Source of the DNA: Veillonella criceti
GTDB taxonomy: Bacteria; Bacillota; Negativicutes; Veillonellales; Veillonellaceae
Reading direction: 5' to 3'
DNA: 64,000 nt
Assembly (NCBI RefSeq): GCF_900460315.1
Contig: NZ_UHIO01000001.1
Span: 706,001 to 770,000 of the forward strand
Below are positions 35,119 through 45,642 of this stretch, one piece after another. Numbering within the stretch: the first letter of the stretch is position 1; the number at the start of each line of letters is the position of its first letter. A program made the translations under genes and the position numbers. Under the pieces are notes generated by a model. The model saw only the letters and a program-made list of their open reading frames with translations. It was not told the origin of the DNA and ran no database searches.

Positions 35119-37494
35119 TTATTTTAAATATACCAAAGTAGCGCCCGCACCGCCTTCATCATAACCAGCAATTTCATAGCGACTAATATGCGGTAATGTC
35201 TTTAAATACTGATGAATCCCTGCTCGTAAAGCACCGGTTCCTTTACCATGAACAATACGAACTGGCGAAATACCAGCCATCAAGGCCTGATCTATAAAAT
35301 GACCTACATTTTGATTGGCTTCATCTACAGTTTGACCGATAACATTAAGTTCAGTAGTAGCATGCTTTTGTCGCTCTACGGCCGATCCACCCGCCCGTTT
35401 CCGTGACTTAGGTTGTACTGCTTCTTGTTTACGTCGTAAATTATTCATTTCTTCGCGGCTAGCTAACGCTAAATCAGCCACTTTTACATTAGCAGAGAGC
35501 CCATTTACAGAGACTTGAATTCGCTTTCCTTGAATAGCTTCAACAGTGCCTACTGCATTTAGGGAGGTCACAAACACTGTTTGTCCTGTCCGTAATTCGT
35601 TCACATTCACTGGTGTTCGTGTTTCTTGCTCTAATTCAGGCACCTGTACGCCTGAAATATTTTTACGCGCTTGTGTAATCGCCTCTTGTCGCTTTGTTTT
35701 ATTCGTTTCAGAGAACTGTGATTTTAATTCTTTAATAATCTGCTCCCCTTCTACACGAATAGCCTGCTTTAACTGCTGCGCTTCAGCTTGCGCTTTACTT
35801 AGAATCTGCTTACGCCGCTCGTTAAGTTGTTTCTTTTCACGGTCTGCTTGCGTACGCATACGCCGAGCTTCATCTAATTCTTTCTTAAGGGCGCGCTCCT
35901 TCGCTTGATTCTTTCGAAGTTGTTCATTAAGATCACTCAATACTTCTTCCATATCACGATGATCAGAGCCTTCTCGGTGTTGTTTTGCATAGTCAATAAC
36001 CTCACGTGGTACCCCTAATCGAGCGGCAATGCTTAGGGCATGACTACTACCAGCCACACCAATATGAAGACGATAGGTTGGTCGTAAAGTCCGTTCATCA
36101 AATTCTACATGACCATTTTCAATGCCTTCGGTATTATAGGCATATCGTTTCAATTCATTATAATGGGTGCTCACCATCATAAGAGGACCCCGTTTGCGGA
36201 AATATTCGAGTAGAGCAACTGCTAAGGCACTCCCTTCTTCTGGATCCGTGCCTGACCCTAATTCATCAAGAAGCACTAAATCTTTAGCACCTGCTACTTT
36301 TAAAATCCGCACTACTTGTGTCATGTGCGCAGAAAAAGTACTAAGACTCGCCTCAATACTCTGTTCATCACCAATATCTGCGTAAATATTATTGAAAATC
36401 GGTAATACCGAACCTGTATCAGCTGGGATATGAAGACCTGCTTGATGCATCAAACTTAACAAACCTAATGTCTTCATAGCCACTGTTTTACCACCAGTAT
36501 TAGAACCTGTAATGAGTAAAATACGATAGGTAGTACCTAATGTAATCGTTGTTGGCACCACTACATTAGCAGGAATTAAAGGATGGCGTGCATTCATGAG
36601 TTTCACTTCACGAGCACCACTAATAATAGCAGGTGTTGCTTTCATTGCAATCGCAAGAGCTGCTTTACCATACACAAATTCCACATGAGATACTCGCTCG
36701 CACGCATCCATTAAGGTATTGCTATCCTTGCGTACAGCTAACGATAAATCCTTATAAATACGGCGCACTTCTTCTTCTTCCGCTAGCATAGCTTCTTGTA
36801 GATCATTATTTAAGTTAACTAGACGCATTGGTTCAATGTAAAGCGTAGCGCCCGTTGCCGATCTATCATGAATTAAGCCTTCAAAGGCATACCGATATTC
36901 TTGTTTTACAGGGATTACATATCGATTATTACGTTGCGTAACCAAGGCTTCCTGAAAATATTTCTGATTATCCGGATCATGAATAATCGCCTGAATATCA
37001 GATTTAATCCGGTCTTTAGTCCGTACAATTGTAGAACGCAAATGCTGTAACTTAGGGGATGCTGAATCCATAAGATTCCCCTTTTTATCAAATACACGCT
37101 CAAATTTACGTTCCAACCCGTCATGCCGAGGCATATCTTGAATCCACAAAGAAAGCAATGGATACGATGTGTATTTACTGTGAAAGAAACTATACATCCG
37201 TTTATACGCACTTAAGGTCGTATAAATATCCCACAACTCATCATGCGTTAAAATAATTTCTTTACGACTCTTAGAACAAGCCTCACGAATATCTCGCGTG
37301 CCGCCAATAGGTTGTTCAATTTCCATCTGCATAGAATTAACAGCCTCTACCGTTTCATCTAATGCCGTTTTTATAGCAATCGGGTCAGTTAGGGGGGTAA
37401 GCTCACTGGCTAATTCTTTAGCAATGCGTGATGAACACACCTCGGCTAACCGTTCCCGAATTACATCAAAATCTAACAGTTTTTCACTGTTCAT
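35119..37494 (-). CDS. mutS2: MutS2 with C-terminal Smr domain
   Basis: 791 residues: core and clamp helices, Walker A GSNTGGKTVAMKTLGL about 325-340, Walker B LVLLDELGSGTDPEEG, a long coiled coil rich in Lys/Glu/Arg (about 505-610), and a C-terminal Smr nuclease domain (VIGQTVDEAN; HGKGTGALR). MutS2 acts on recombination intermediates or on collided ribosomes. The GGAGGG site upstream is about 12 nt from ATG 37494, a long spacing. Confidence 0.93.
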   Translation of the reverse strand: MNSEKLLDFDVIRERLAEVCSSRIAKELASELTPLTDPIAIKTALDETVEAVNSMQMEIEQPIGGTRDIREACSKSRKEIILTHDELWDIYTTLSAYKRMYSFFHSKYTSYPLLSLWIQDMPRHDGLERKFERVFDKKGNLMDSASPKLQHLRSTIVRTKDRIKSDIQAIIHDPDNQKYFQEALVTQRNNRYVIPVKQEYRYAFEGLIHDRSATGATLYIEPMRLVNLNNDLQEAMLAEEEEVRRIYKDLSLAVRKDSNTLMDACERVSHVEFVYGKAALAIAMKATPAIISGAREVKLMNARHPLIPANVVVPTTITLGTTYRILLITGSNTGGKTVAMKTLGLLSLMHQAGLHIPADTGSVLPIFNNIYADIGDEQSIEASLSTFSAHMTQVVRILKVAGAKDLVLLDELGSGTDPEEGSALAVALLEYFRKRGPLMMVSTHYNELKRYAYNTEGIENGHVEFDERTLRPTYRLHIGVAGSSHALSIAARLGVPREVIDYAKQHREGSDHRDMEEVLSDLNEQLRKNQAKERALKKELDEARRMRTQADREKKQLNERRKQILSKAQAEAQQLKQAIRVEGEQIIKELKSQFSETNKTKRQEAITQARKNISGVQVPELEQETRTPVNVNELRTGQTVFVTSLNAVGTVEAIQGKRIQVSVNGLSANVKVADLALASREEMNNLRRKQEAVQPKSRKRAGGSAVERQKHATTELNVIGQTVDEANQNVGHFIDQALMAGISPVRIVHGKGTGALRAGIHQYLKTLPHISRYEIAGYDEGGAGATLVYLK

Positions 37495-37549
37495 AAATAT
37501 ATCTATCCCTCCTATATTGGATATCACTTAATACAATCTCTAAGCCATA

Positions 37550-39823
37550 CTAAAAAATTCCTTTAAAGTAATGACCTCGTGTCACTGGTATATCTTCATT
37601 TTTTGGTGGAACTGGTGATGTCCCTTGTAAAATACCTACATAAGCCTGTATAGTTTCTTGTAGCCAAGTTTTTGACTGTTGACGACCATCAATACGCAAT
37701 ATAGCAATATTTCGTTTTACTAAATCAGGTATATAGGCACGCATATCAAGCATGCGACTATTCATAATGTGCATGCGACAATACGGATCTGTCCGCAATG
37801 GAAATTGTTCGCCTAAACGATCTTTTAACGCATATGAATCCTTTAAACAAGGTGCTGGACAGCCTTCTTTTTTACCAATTCCAGCAAAACTACTGATTAC
37901 ACAATATTCTGAAATCATTAATTCTGTCAAGCCATGGACTACACATTCAACAGGAACTGTTGTCTGTTTTATAATACGGCTAATCTGTTTCAGCGTCGCC
38001 TCTTGTGAAAGCACTACACTTCGCAAACCAAGCTGAGCCATTTGCTGGACTGCTTCTGTATTAAAAAGTTGTAAACTGCTATCCCCTTCAATAGGCCCCG
38101 TATAGCCCAACTCTTGTAACCATTCTAAAACGCCTAAGAAATGAATGCTAATCGCATCTGGCTTAGCCTCTATCATGGCCTGTAAAGTTGGCATATAACT
38201 AGCTACTTCACTATCACGCACAACACGTGGCGTTACTAATACACACGGTACCTGATGTGCCTTACAAAGAGCCACCACCCGTGCATATACGCCTAAATCA
38301 TACGGAGTCCGTTGTAATCGATCACCACCAAACACAATCTTCTGTGCGCCAGCCTGTAAGGCGGTTTCAATTTGCCATTCTTCATCAAGTTGCACTGCTA
38401 CTAGCGGCTTCACACTCTTAGTGCTCGGTAAATTAGTAGCTACCTCTGCTTGTGTCATAACAGTGTAACTTGGTCGATTGTGAAACTCTTGCTGAATAGC
38501 CGATTCTACACGCTGTAAAGTGGTAGTCATTTCTGTTTCATGCTGTGCTAACAACAATTCTTCTAATTGAGCAATCCCATCACGGCGCATCTGATTTAAC
38601 ACACTACTCGGCCACATAAAAGGTTCCTCTGGTATATACACAGAGGCCAAACTAAATACAGTTGTACCTAAACGCCCCAATTGTTCTGTTACTTTTTCAC
38701 GACTCGTTGGCACTTTTTTTGCTCGTTGCACTACATAATCAGCACTAACTGTTACTGTTTTACCATCCTCTAAGAGAAGTGTCAACTGTGGTGCCTCGCC
38801 TTCCACACCATCTAAGTAAGCATGAACTTCATATTTCCGTCCAAAATCTTGTAAATTTTGCCACACCGTCTTTTTAGGCCCTTCACCACTTGGACCAATG
38901 CGTTTACCACGATTACCTGGCGCTACAGCCGTAATCATCTCACGACTCGATCGATTTTCCAAATACGCTGTTGAAAAACCGCGATTAAAGCCTTCTTTTA
39001 AACGAGCTTGCTCTTTCTTCGTTGATTGCCCCGCTCGATCAATAATCGTTCGATAAGAGCCAATGACTTCTCGCACATAAGACGCCTTTTTCATACGCCC
39101 TTCTACTTTAAAAGAAGCCACACCTGCGGCCATGAGCTCACTCATGTGTTCACTATAATTCAAATCCTTAGGACTCATAATATACGCTTCATCAGCGCCA
39201 TTAACAGCTTGTCCCTTACCATCCAATAACTCGTAAGGCAAACGACATGGTTGAGCGCAAGCGCCCCGATTGCCACTACGCCCACCAATGAAACTACTCA
39301 TCAAACATTGACCAGAATAACACACACACAGCGCGCCATGAACAAAAACTTCTATTTCAGCCTTTGCTTCCTTACAAATATGCTCAATCTCCGCCAAACT
39401 CATTTCACGAGCCAATACAACACGAGTAAAACCCATGCGCTCTAAGAAACGGACTGTTCCCAAATTAGTAGCCGTCAATTGCGTACTAGCATGTAAATGA
39501 AGCTTAGGTGCTACTTTTTTAGCTAATTCAGCTACGGCTAAATCTTGCACAATAATCGCATCCACATGAATCCGTTCTAATTCTTGTAAATAGGTTTTTA
39601 AATCAGATAACTCTGTATCTCCAACTAAAATATTAACGGTTACAAATACAGACACATTTAACAAATGAGCTAATCGTACCGCCTCTTCTAATTCTTCTAT
39701 ATCAAAATTAGCTGCATTAGCTCTAGCATTAAATACTTTGCCACCTAAATAAATAGCATCCGCGCCAGCTTCTAAAGCAGCTAAAAAATTTTCCGACGTA
39801 CCTGCCGGTGCTAATAATTCCAT
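37550..39823 (-). CDS. U32-family peptidase/RlhA-like protein
   Basis: 757 residues. The U32 domain is clear: MELLAPAGTSENFLAALEAG, VHGALCVCYSGQCLMSS, NRGACAQPCRLPY. Cysteines in this block and in EGCPAPCLKD suggest an Fe-S cluster. A DUF3656-like middle and a second U32-like barrel half follow (about 470-750). E. coli relatives (RlhA) are needed for 23S rRNA C2501 hydroxylation; others are called collagenase-like. The RNA-modification role is more likely but unproven. It ends 55 nt before the mutS2 start. Confidence 0.85.
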   Translation of the reverse strand: MELLAPAGTSENFLAALEAGADAIYLGGKVFNARANAANFDIEELEEAVRLAHLLNVSVFVTVNILVGDTELSDLKTYLQELERIHVDAIIVQDLAVAELAKKVAPKLHLHASTQLTATNLGTVRFLERMGFTRVVLAREMSLAEIEHICKEAKAEIEVFVHGALCVCYSGQCLMSSFIGGRSGNRGACAQPCRLPYELLDGKGQAVNGADEAYIMSPKDLNYSEHMSELMAAGVASFKVEGRMKKASYVREVIGSYRTIIDRAGQSTKKEQARLKEGFNRGFSTAYLENRSSREMITAVAPGNRGKRIGPSGEGPKKTVWQNLQDFGRKYEVHAYLDGVEGEAPQLTLLLEDGKTVTVSADYVVQRAKKVPTSREKVTEQLGRLGTTVFSLASVYIPEEPFMWPSSVLNQMRRDGIAQLEELLLAQHETEMTTTLQRVESAIQQEFHNRPSYTVMTQAEVATNLPSTKSVKPLVAVQLDEEWQIETALQAGAQKIVFGGDRLQRTPYDLGVYARVVALCKAHQVPCVLVTPRVVRDSEVASYMPTLQAMIEAKPDAISIHFLGVLEWLQELGYTGPIEGDSSLQLFNTEAVQQMAQLGLRSVVLSQEATLKQISRIIKQTTVPVECVVHGLTELMISEYCVISSFAGIGKKEGCPAPCLKDSYALKDRLGEQFPLRTDPYCRMHIMNSRMLDMRAYIPDLVKRNIAILRIDGRQQSKTWLQETIQAYVGILQGTSPVPPKNEDIPVTRGHYFKGIF

Positions 39824-39894
39824 AAACCCTCCTTAAGGGTAATTACACTATATATACAATAGAATTATATCACATCCAATACTTTCAACAAAAA

Positions 39895-39941
39895 ATAAAC
39901 CTAACGCTAAAGTATTCACATACTTCCTACGTTAGGTTTAT
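39895..39941 (-). terminator. Terminator of pheST
   Basis: ATAAACCTAACG (39895-39906) pairs with CGTTAGGTTTAT (39930-39941), with an inner AAGTAT/ATACTT extension; a T-rich tract follows on the minus strand. Confidence 0.75.
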
Positions 39942-39985
39942 CATTTTACTATCCCTAGCTACATTTTAATATAACTTGTTATAGC

Positions 39986-42430
39986 TTATCGTAATTTACA
40001 ACCAATTTCATCCAATGCTGCAATAATTTCGTCAATATTTGGTTGAATGTCTTCATCCGTCAAGGTTCCTTCATTACTGCGGAAGGATAAATTGTACGCT
40101 AAGCTACGATGTCCCGCTTCAATATGTTCCCCTTCATACACGTCAAAAATGAACGCCCGTTCCAAATGTTCACCACCGTGTTGATAAATAAGGCGAATAA
40201 TGTCTTGAGAGGTAATTTCTTTTGGTGCCACAATAGCAAGGTCACGACTGGTACCAGGGAATTTACTAATTTCTTTATACTGTAACTGCCCCTGTGGTAG
40301 GTTAAGAACAGCGCTTACATCAATATCAAAAATATACGCCTTACCAGGTAAATCATAAGCTTTCATAACTTGTGGATGCAACTCCCCAAAGGTAGCAATC
40401 ACTGTACCACCCACAACATATTGCGCACTTACACCAGGGTGTAAATAAGGTTCTGTAGAACGTTCAATAGTTGCTTCAAAACGGCTATCCGCCAACATCC
40501 GTTCAAGCACCCCTTTTACATCATAGAAATCAGTATCACGTTGTGCCTCTTCCCATTGCACTTCATTAGTTTTACCCATCATGAGGCCCGTTACCCGATA
40601 ATTTTCAGTTGGTAATTCTGTAATTGGCAAGCTCTTAGGTTGATATACAGCGCCACTTTCAAAAATCCAAAGATCATGATTTTTCTGAGCAATATTACGA
40701 GCCGCTACATCCAAAATGCTTGGAATTAATGTGGTACGCATAACAGGAAAATCCTCGGTAATTGGATTCATAATTGGCACAGCTTGATAGCGACTATCCG
40801 TTTCAGGAAGCATTAATTTTTTCAAACTATCAGGATGCATGAAACTAAACGTGATGACTTCACTAAGACCACGATCAACTAGACTATTACGAATGGCTTT
40901 AAATAACAATTTCTTTTCACTCATAGTGCCACTGTTAAGGTTGGCCCAAGGTGTACGATTAGGAATGTTATCATAGCCATAAATACGAGCTACTTCTTCA
41001 GCAATATCAGGCATAACCGTTACATCACCGCGCCAAGATGGCACGCCTGCGGTTACTACACCATTAGCTTCTTCCCAAGTAAAAGACAATGTGGTTAAAA
41101 TTTCTTTCATACGGCTAGCTTCAATGTGAGTACCAAGATATGCATTAATTGCATCAACCGTAAAAGAAACTGTACCTGTAGTTGCCGGTACAGGGTAGAC
41201 ATCCACTACGCCTTTAGCAAGTACTACTTCACTATCTAATTCTTGCAATAATTGAGCTGCACGATCTAATGCAACTGGTGTATATTCTGCATTAATCCCA
41301 CGTTCAAAGCGACCAGACGCTTCGCTACGCATACCAAGAGCACGAGCCGTACGACGAATGGATGCCCCTTTAAATACAGCGGCCTCTAAAATGATAGATG
41401 TGGTTTGATCTGTAACTTCACTATCTAAACCACCCATCACACCAGCTACTCCCACAGGGCCATTAACATCTGCAATCACAAGCATGCCTTCTGTTAATTC
41501 TCTATCAGTGCCATCAAGGGTCGTAATCGTTTCACCAGCCTTAGCAGGTCGAGCTGTCAACTGATGACCTACCACCTTATCATAGTCATACGCATGCATT
41601 GGTTGGCCCAATTCCAACATAACATAATTAGTCACGTCCACCACATTGTTAATTGGTCGAATACCACCATTGCGTAAACGATTCTGTAGCCACAAAGGTG
41701 ATGGGCCCACTTTTACATTAGTCACTAGACGAGCCATGAAACGCTGACAAAGTTCGCTGTCCTCAATTTGAATATCTACACAGCCTTCAATCGTATTGCC
41801 CTTTTCCTCAACGGTTACAGTAGGTTCTGTATTTTGTTGATTAGTGAGTACTGCAAATTCACGGCTAAGCCCTACCATAGAGAAACAATCGGCTCGATTT
41901 GGGGTCAACTCAAACTCATATACCGTATCATTAAGCATTAAAGCATCGCGAATATCCATACCAATAGGCGTGCCTTCCGGTAAAATATAAATACCTTCTG
42001 CTTCACCAGGAATTACCATGTCTTTTGGCACCCCTAATTCAGCTACAGAGCAAAACATCCCTTCCGAAGCTTCCCCACGAAGTTTGCCTTTTTTAATCTC
42101 TGTCCCATCAGCTAAACGGGATTTATGATACGCTACAGGTACGATTTGACCCACAGCTACATTCGTAGCGGCCGTAACGATTTGCTTAGTAATTTCTTCG
42201 CCTGTTTTATCGTCAATACAAGCCACTTGGCACACTTGCAATTTATCAGCATCAGGATGTTTTGTAATTTCTACAATTTTACCTGTATAAATCTTTTTCA
42301 ACCCAGGATCCATATTGATAACATCTTCTACAGGAATCCCTGCTTGCGTTAATACATCGGCTAGTTCCTGAGCCGGTTTCGTTGTGTCTACAGGAACATA
42401 GTCCTTCATCCATGTTAAACTAGCTTTCAT
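39986..42430 (-). CDS. pheT: Phenylalanyl-tRNA synthetase beta subunit
   Basis: 814 residues, full length: N-terminal EMAP/tRNA-binding domain (about 40-155), B3/B4 editing and B5 domains, catalytic-like core, and the C-terminal ferredoxin-fold anticodon-binding domain (YKEISKFPGTSRDLAIV). With PheS it forms the alpha2beta2 enzyme. ATG 42430 has AGGAGG; it follows pheS by 11 nt. Confidence 0.97.
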   Translation of the reverse strand: MKASLTWMKDYVPVDTTKPAQELADVLTQAGIPVEDVINMDPGLKKIYTGKIVEITKHPDADKLQVCQVACIDDKTGEEITKQIVTAATNVAVGQIVPVAYHKSRLADGTEIKKGKLRGEASEGMFCSVAELGVPKDMVIPGEAEGIYILPEGTPIGMDIRDALMLNDTVYEFELTPNRADCFSMVGLSREFAVLTNQQNTEPTVTVEEKGNTIEGCVDIQIEDSELCQRFMARLVTNVKVGPSPLWLQNRLRNGGIRPINNVVDVTNYVMLELGQPMHAYDYDKVVGHQLTARPAKAGETITTLDGTDRELTEGMLVIADVNGPVGVAGVMGGLDSEVTDQTTSIILEAAVFKGASIRRTARALGMRSEASGRFERGINAEYTPVALDRAAQLLQELDSEVVLAKGVVDVYPVPATTGTVSFTVDAINAYLGTHIEASRMKEILTTLSFTWEEANGVVTAGVPSWRGDVTVMPDIAEEVARIYGYDNIPNRTPWANLNSGTMSEKKLLFKAIRNSLVDRGLSEVITFSFMHPDSLKKLMLPETDSRYQAVPIMNPITEDFPVMRTTLIPSILDVAARNIAQKNHDLWIFESGAVYQPKSLPITELPTENYRVTGLMMGKTNEVQWEEAQRDTDFYDVKGVLERMLADSRFEATIERSTEPYLHPGVSAQYVVGGTVIATFGELHPQVMKAYDLPGKAYIFDIDVSAVLNLPQGQLQYKEISKFPGTSRDLAIVAPKEITSQDIIRLIYQHGGEHLERAFIFDVYEGEHIEAGHRSLAYNLSFRSNEGTLTDEDIQPNIDEIIAALDEIGCKLR

Positions 42431-42441
42431 TGTCTTACCTC

Positions 42442-43464
42442 CTAGAACTGCTTCAAGAAACGCATATCATTTTCATAGAATAAACGTAAATCACCAATGC
42501 CGTATAGTAGCATAGCAATACGTTCCACACCCATACCGAAGGCAAAACCTTGCACTTCATTAGGGTCATAGCCATTCATCTCTAATACGCGTGGATGTAC
42601 CATACCACAGCCTAAGATTTCAAGCCAGCCAGTATGCGAGCATACACGGCACCCTTCGCCACCGCACATGCAACAAGAAATATCGACTTCTGCACTTGGT
42701 TCTGTAAATGGGAAGAAGCTTGTGCGGAAACGCACTTTAGTCTCTTCGCCAAACATGTGACGCAAGAAAATTTCTAAAGTACCTTTTAAATCAGCAAACG
42801 TAATCCCCTTATCAACTACAAGCCCTTCTACTTGATGGAACACAGGAGAATGTGTCGCATCATAATCCCAACGATATACTTTACCTGGTGCAATCATACG
42901 CACAGGACTGTTTGGTTCTTGACTTTGTAGCGTACGTGCCTGCACTGGCGATGTGTGCGTACGCAATAATACGGAATTCGTAATATAGAATGAATCTTGC
43001 ATATCACGAGCTGGATGATCAGCTGGTAAATTTAAGCATTCAAAATTAAAGTGATCACTTTCAATTTCAGGTCCTTCAGCTACCGTATACCCCATCTTCA
43101 TAAAGAATTGTTCAATTTGATCATTTACAGCAGTTAATGGATGCACGTGACCTTTACGCGTCACACGACCAGGCAAAGTAATGTCAACTTTTTCAGCTTT
43201 TAATTTAGCGTCCATAACTTTAGCTTCTAAGCTAGCTTGCACATCACTAATCAAGCCTTCTAATTCTCCACGCACTGTATTTACAAGTGCCCCCATACGT
43301 GGGCGTTCTTCTGGAGATAATTTACCGAGCCCTTTTAATAATGCCGTTACTTCCCCTTTTTTACCTAAATACTTAACGCGCGCCTCTTGTAAAGCGTTTA
43401 ACGCATCAGCACTTTTAATACGCGCTTCTGCTTCCGCTTTTAAGGCTTTTAACAATTCTTCCAT
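42442..43464 (-). CDS. pheS: Phenylalanyl-tRNA synthetase alpha subunit
   Basis: 340 residues: N-terminal coiled coil, class II motifs with [20 protein letters not shown], the [12 protein letters not shown] insert and [11 protein letters not shown], and [11 protein letters not shown]. It catalyses Phe activation. ATG 43464 has AGGAGG. Transcription is controlled by the T-box leader upstream. Confidence 0.97.
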   Translation of the reverse strand: MEELLKALKAEAEARIKSADALNALQEARVKYLGKKGEVTALLKGLGKLSPEERPRMGALVNTVRGELEGLISDVQASLEAKVMDAKLKAEKVDITLPGRVTRKGHVHPLTAVNDQIEQFFMKMGYTVAEGPEIESDHFNFECLNLPADHPARDMQDSFYITNSVLLRTHTSPVQARTLQSQEPNSPVRMIAPGKVYRWDYDATHSPVFHQVEGLVVDKGITFADLKGTLEIFLRHMFGEETKVRFRTSFFPFTEPSAEVDISCCMCGGEGCRVCSHTGWLEILGCGMVHPRVLEMNGYDPNEVQGFAFGMGVERIAMLLYGIGDLRLFYENDMRFLKQF

Positions 43465-43484
43465 TTGTTACGACCTCCTACACA

Positions 43485-43720
43485 ATAAAAAAACCTTCAC
43501 CCCCAGCAAGGGGCGAAGGTATATATTCGCGGTACCACCCTAATTAGTACTCTAAAACCTTAACGCGGTCACACGATGAATCTACTGTTAGTTCAATCCA
43601 TGGCTCCAAAAGGAAATGCTCTCCACAAGCTATTTATGAAACTCCCACCAATGCTTCACTCTCTGAAAAATACTCATGTGGCGCCAATTTTGTCATTGCC
43701 ATATTGTCTTAATTAATCTA
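43485..43720 (-). promoter_or_regulatory. T-box riboswitch leader of pheST
   Basis: Read on the minus strand, the leader contains CAGAGAGTG and GGTGGGAG stem I elements, the T-box AGGGTGGTACCGCG (43541-43528) that pairs the uncharged tRNA end, and a terminator ACCTTCGCCCC/GGGGTGAAGGT (43520-43493) with seven T. Phe codons UUC that could be the specifier occur at 43640-43638 and 43615-43613; I cannot decide between them. Low charged tRNA-Phe would favour readthrough into pheST. Confidence 0.93.
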
Positions 43721-43726
43721 AGCCTA

Positions 43727-43755
43727 AGTATACCAAGTCTTACGGCTTCTGTCAA
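43727..43755 (-). promoter_or_regulatory. Promoter of the pheST T-box transcript
   Basis: TTGACA (43755-43750), 17 nt, TATACT (43732-43727) on the minus strand, directly upstream of the T-box leader. Confidence 0.85.
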
Positions 43756-43822
43756 AGGCAATTCTGATACCTGGTACAACCTTTTAACGTTTCTACCTGC
43801 TTCAAATAAAATAGCAAACACC

Positions 43823-44275
43823 TTATAAACGCCAAGGTAAATCAGGTAATTCAAAGCCATCAATCACATAAAATGTACCTGTACTCATATAGACCAACTC
43901 ACCCATATCATTATAAATTCGGCCTGTAGTTACCATCGTATGGTTCCCATTGTGTTCTACATTCGCCACAGCCCGCAAACGTTGACCAGCTTTTACGCCT
44001 TTAACAAAATTGCCCTTCATTTCCAAAGTTACGACACGTTTACCTAAGGTAAAACAAGCTACACCCATAACCGTATCAGCAAAACTCATATACACGCCAC
44101 CATGAATATTACCAATAAAGTTGCCGTGCTTGACAGCATCACTAAAAAAAGTCATTTCTAAATGCCCTGGATCACCACCAGTAACGCGCACATATTGTGA
44201 CCAGTCAAAAGTATGGTCATGACACATATGATCAAAAAAATCAACTAATGTGCGCATTTCCTGTTTCTTACTCAT
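43823..44275 (-). CDS. PaaI-family hotdog-fold thioesterase
   Basis: 150 residues from ATG 44275 (AAAGGA upstream). The hotdog pattern is seen in GNFIGNIHGGVYMSFADTVMGVACF at about 65-89 and VTLEMKGNFVKGVKAGQRLRAVANV. It hydrolyses an acyl-CoA, probably aromatic or medium chain; the substrate is open. It lies alone between the terminator at 44324 and the pheST promoter. Confidence 0.82.
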   Translation of the reverse strand: MSKKQEMRTLVDFFDHMCHDHTFDWSQYVRVTGGDPGHLEMTFFSDAVKHGNFIGNIHGGVYMSFADTVMGVACFTLGKRVVTLEMKGNFVKGVKAGQRLRAVANVEHNGNHTMVTTGRIYNDMGELVYMSTGTFYVIDGFELPDLPWRL

Positions 44276-44323
44276 AGAAATATCCTTTCCTCTATTATGT
44301 ATTAGCCAACTAATCTTCAAAAA

Positions 44324-44356
44324 ATAAGCGTAGCCACAAATTGCAACTACGCTTAT
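44324..44356 (-). terminator. Terminator of the MacAB-like operon
   Basis: ATAAGCGTAG (44324-44333) pairs with CTACGCTTAT (44347-44356), followed by six T on the minus strand. Confidence 0.8.
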
Positions 44357-44427
44357 GCGATTACCTAGTATTAACCAAAACTAAAATTATAAACAATCAC
44401 GTTAGTTAAACTATATAATCATTATAC

Positions 44428-45642
44428 CTATTCATAGTGTAACGCGTCAATTGGATTCAACTTAGCTGCTTTACGTGCTGGATATAACCCAAAGACAAGA
44501 CCAATGGCCATGGAGAAACCAAAGGATAATAAAATAGGCCCCATAGATACAACCGTTTGCATACCAGTTAAGGCACTAATTAACTGCGAGGAACCAATGC
44601 CCACTACAATCCCAATAGCACCACCAACTAAACTAATGACAACGGCTTCAATAAGGAACTGCATAACAATAACGCGGTATGTAGCGCCTAAGGCCTTACG
44701 AACCCCAATTTCACGAGTACGTTCAGTAACAGACACGAGCATGATATTCATAATCCCAATACCACCGACTAATAAAGAAATAGCCGCCACAGAACCTAAG
44801 AATAGAGTCATCGTTGCTGTAGTCTGTTCCACTGTTTCCATAACAGTCGCCATATTCCGTACATTAAAATCATCTAACTCTGGATTTTTAACATTATGGC
44901 GAACTCGTAAAATATTTTCCACATCCGATTGTAATCGATCAAGGTCAGCCCCATCTTTTGCTTTAATATAAATCATCCGCAAATAGTCAACCCCTTGTAA
45001 ACGTTCCATGCCGGTAGTATACGGAATATATATAACATCATCTTGGTCATTACCAAAACTGCCTGAGCCTTTAGAGTCTAAGACACCGATAACTTTATAG
45101 GGGTTATTTTTAATACGAATATCTTTACCAACAGGATCTTCGCTCCCAAATAGATTAGTCGCTACGGTATTACCAATAACTGCCACTCTTTCGCGACGAT
45201 CAACTTGAGATGCGGTAATGAAACGACCCGATTTAACAGTCCAGTTATTAATATACTGAAAATCAGAATTAACACCAGTTACCGAAGTTGTCCAGTTCTT
45301 ATTCGTATAAATCACAATATAAGAAGAACCTGATGATACAGGCGACGCCATATCAATATCACTTAAATGTGAAATGGTAGTAAAATCTTCCATCTTAATT
45401 GTTTTCTGCGAATCTGCTGTAGGTCGCACACCTGGTGTTCGAGGTGCACCGGGATATACCATAAGTAAATTACTACCTAAACTAGAAATAGAATCTTGAA
45501 TTTGGCTGCGCACCCCGTACCCAATTGAAACGAGCGCAATAACTGCCGCTACCCCAATAATAATCCCTAACATCGTTAATAAAGAACGCATCTTATTGGC
45601 GACTAAGGAGGCCCAGGCCATGAGAAACCCTTCTTTATACAT
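44428..45642 (-). CDS. MacB/FtsX-type ABC transporter permease
   Basis: 404 residues: an N-terminal membrane helix with NKMRSLLTMLGIIIGVAAVIA (MacB_PCD start), a large extracytoplasmic domain (about 45-280) and three C-terminal helices with the FtsX signature TERTREIGVRKALGA. Unlike E. coli MacB the ATPase is a separate gene. ATG 45642 overlaps the ATPase stop and is preceded by GGAGG. The complex is a mechanotransmission exporter moving periplasmic substrates outward. Confidence 0.9.
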   Translation of the reverse strand: MYKEGFLMAWASLVANKMRSLLTMLGIIIGVAAVIALVSIGYGVRSQIQDSISSLGSNLLMVYPGAPRTPGVRPTADSQKTIKMEDFTTISHLSDIDMASPVSSGSSYIVIYTNKNWTTSVTGVNSDFQYINNWTVKSGRFITASQVDRRERVAVIGNTVATNLFGSEDPVGKDIRIKNNPYKVIGVLDSKGSGSFGNDQDDVIYIPYTTGMERLQGVDYLRMIYIKAKDGADLDRLQSDVENILRVRHNVKNPELDDFNVRNMATVMETVEQTTATMTLFLGSVAAISLLVGGIGIMNIMLVSVTERTREIGVRKALGATYRVIVMQFLIEAVVISLVGGAIGIVVGIGSSQLISALTGMQTVVSMGPILLSFGFSMAIGLVFGLYPARKAAKLNPIDALHYE

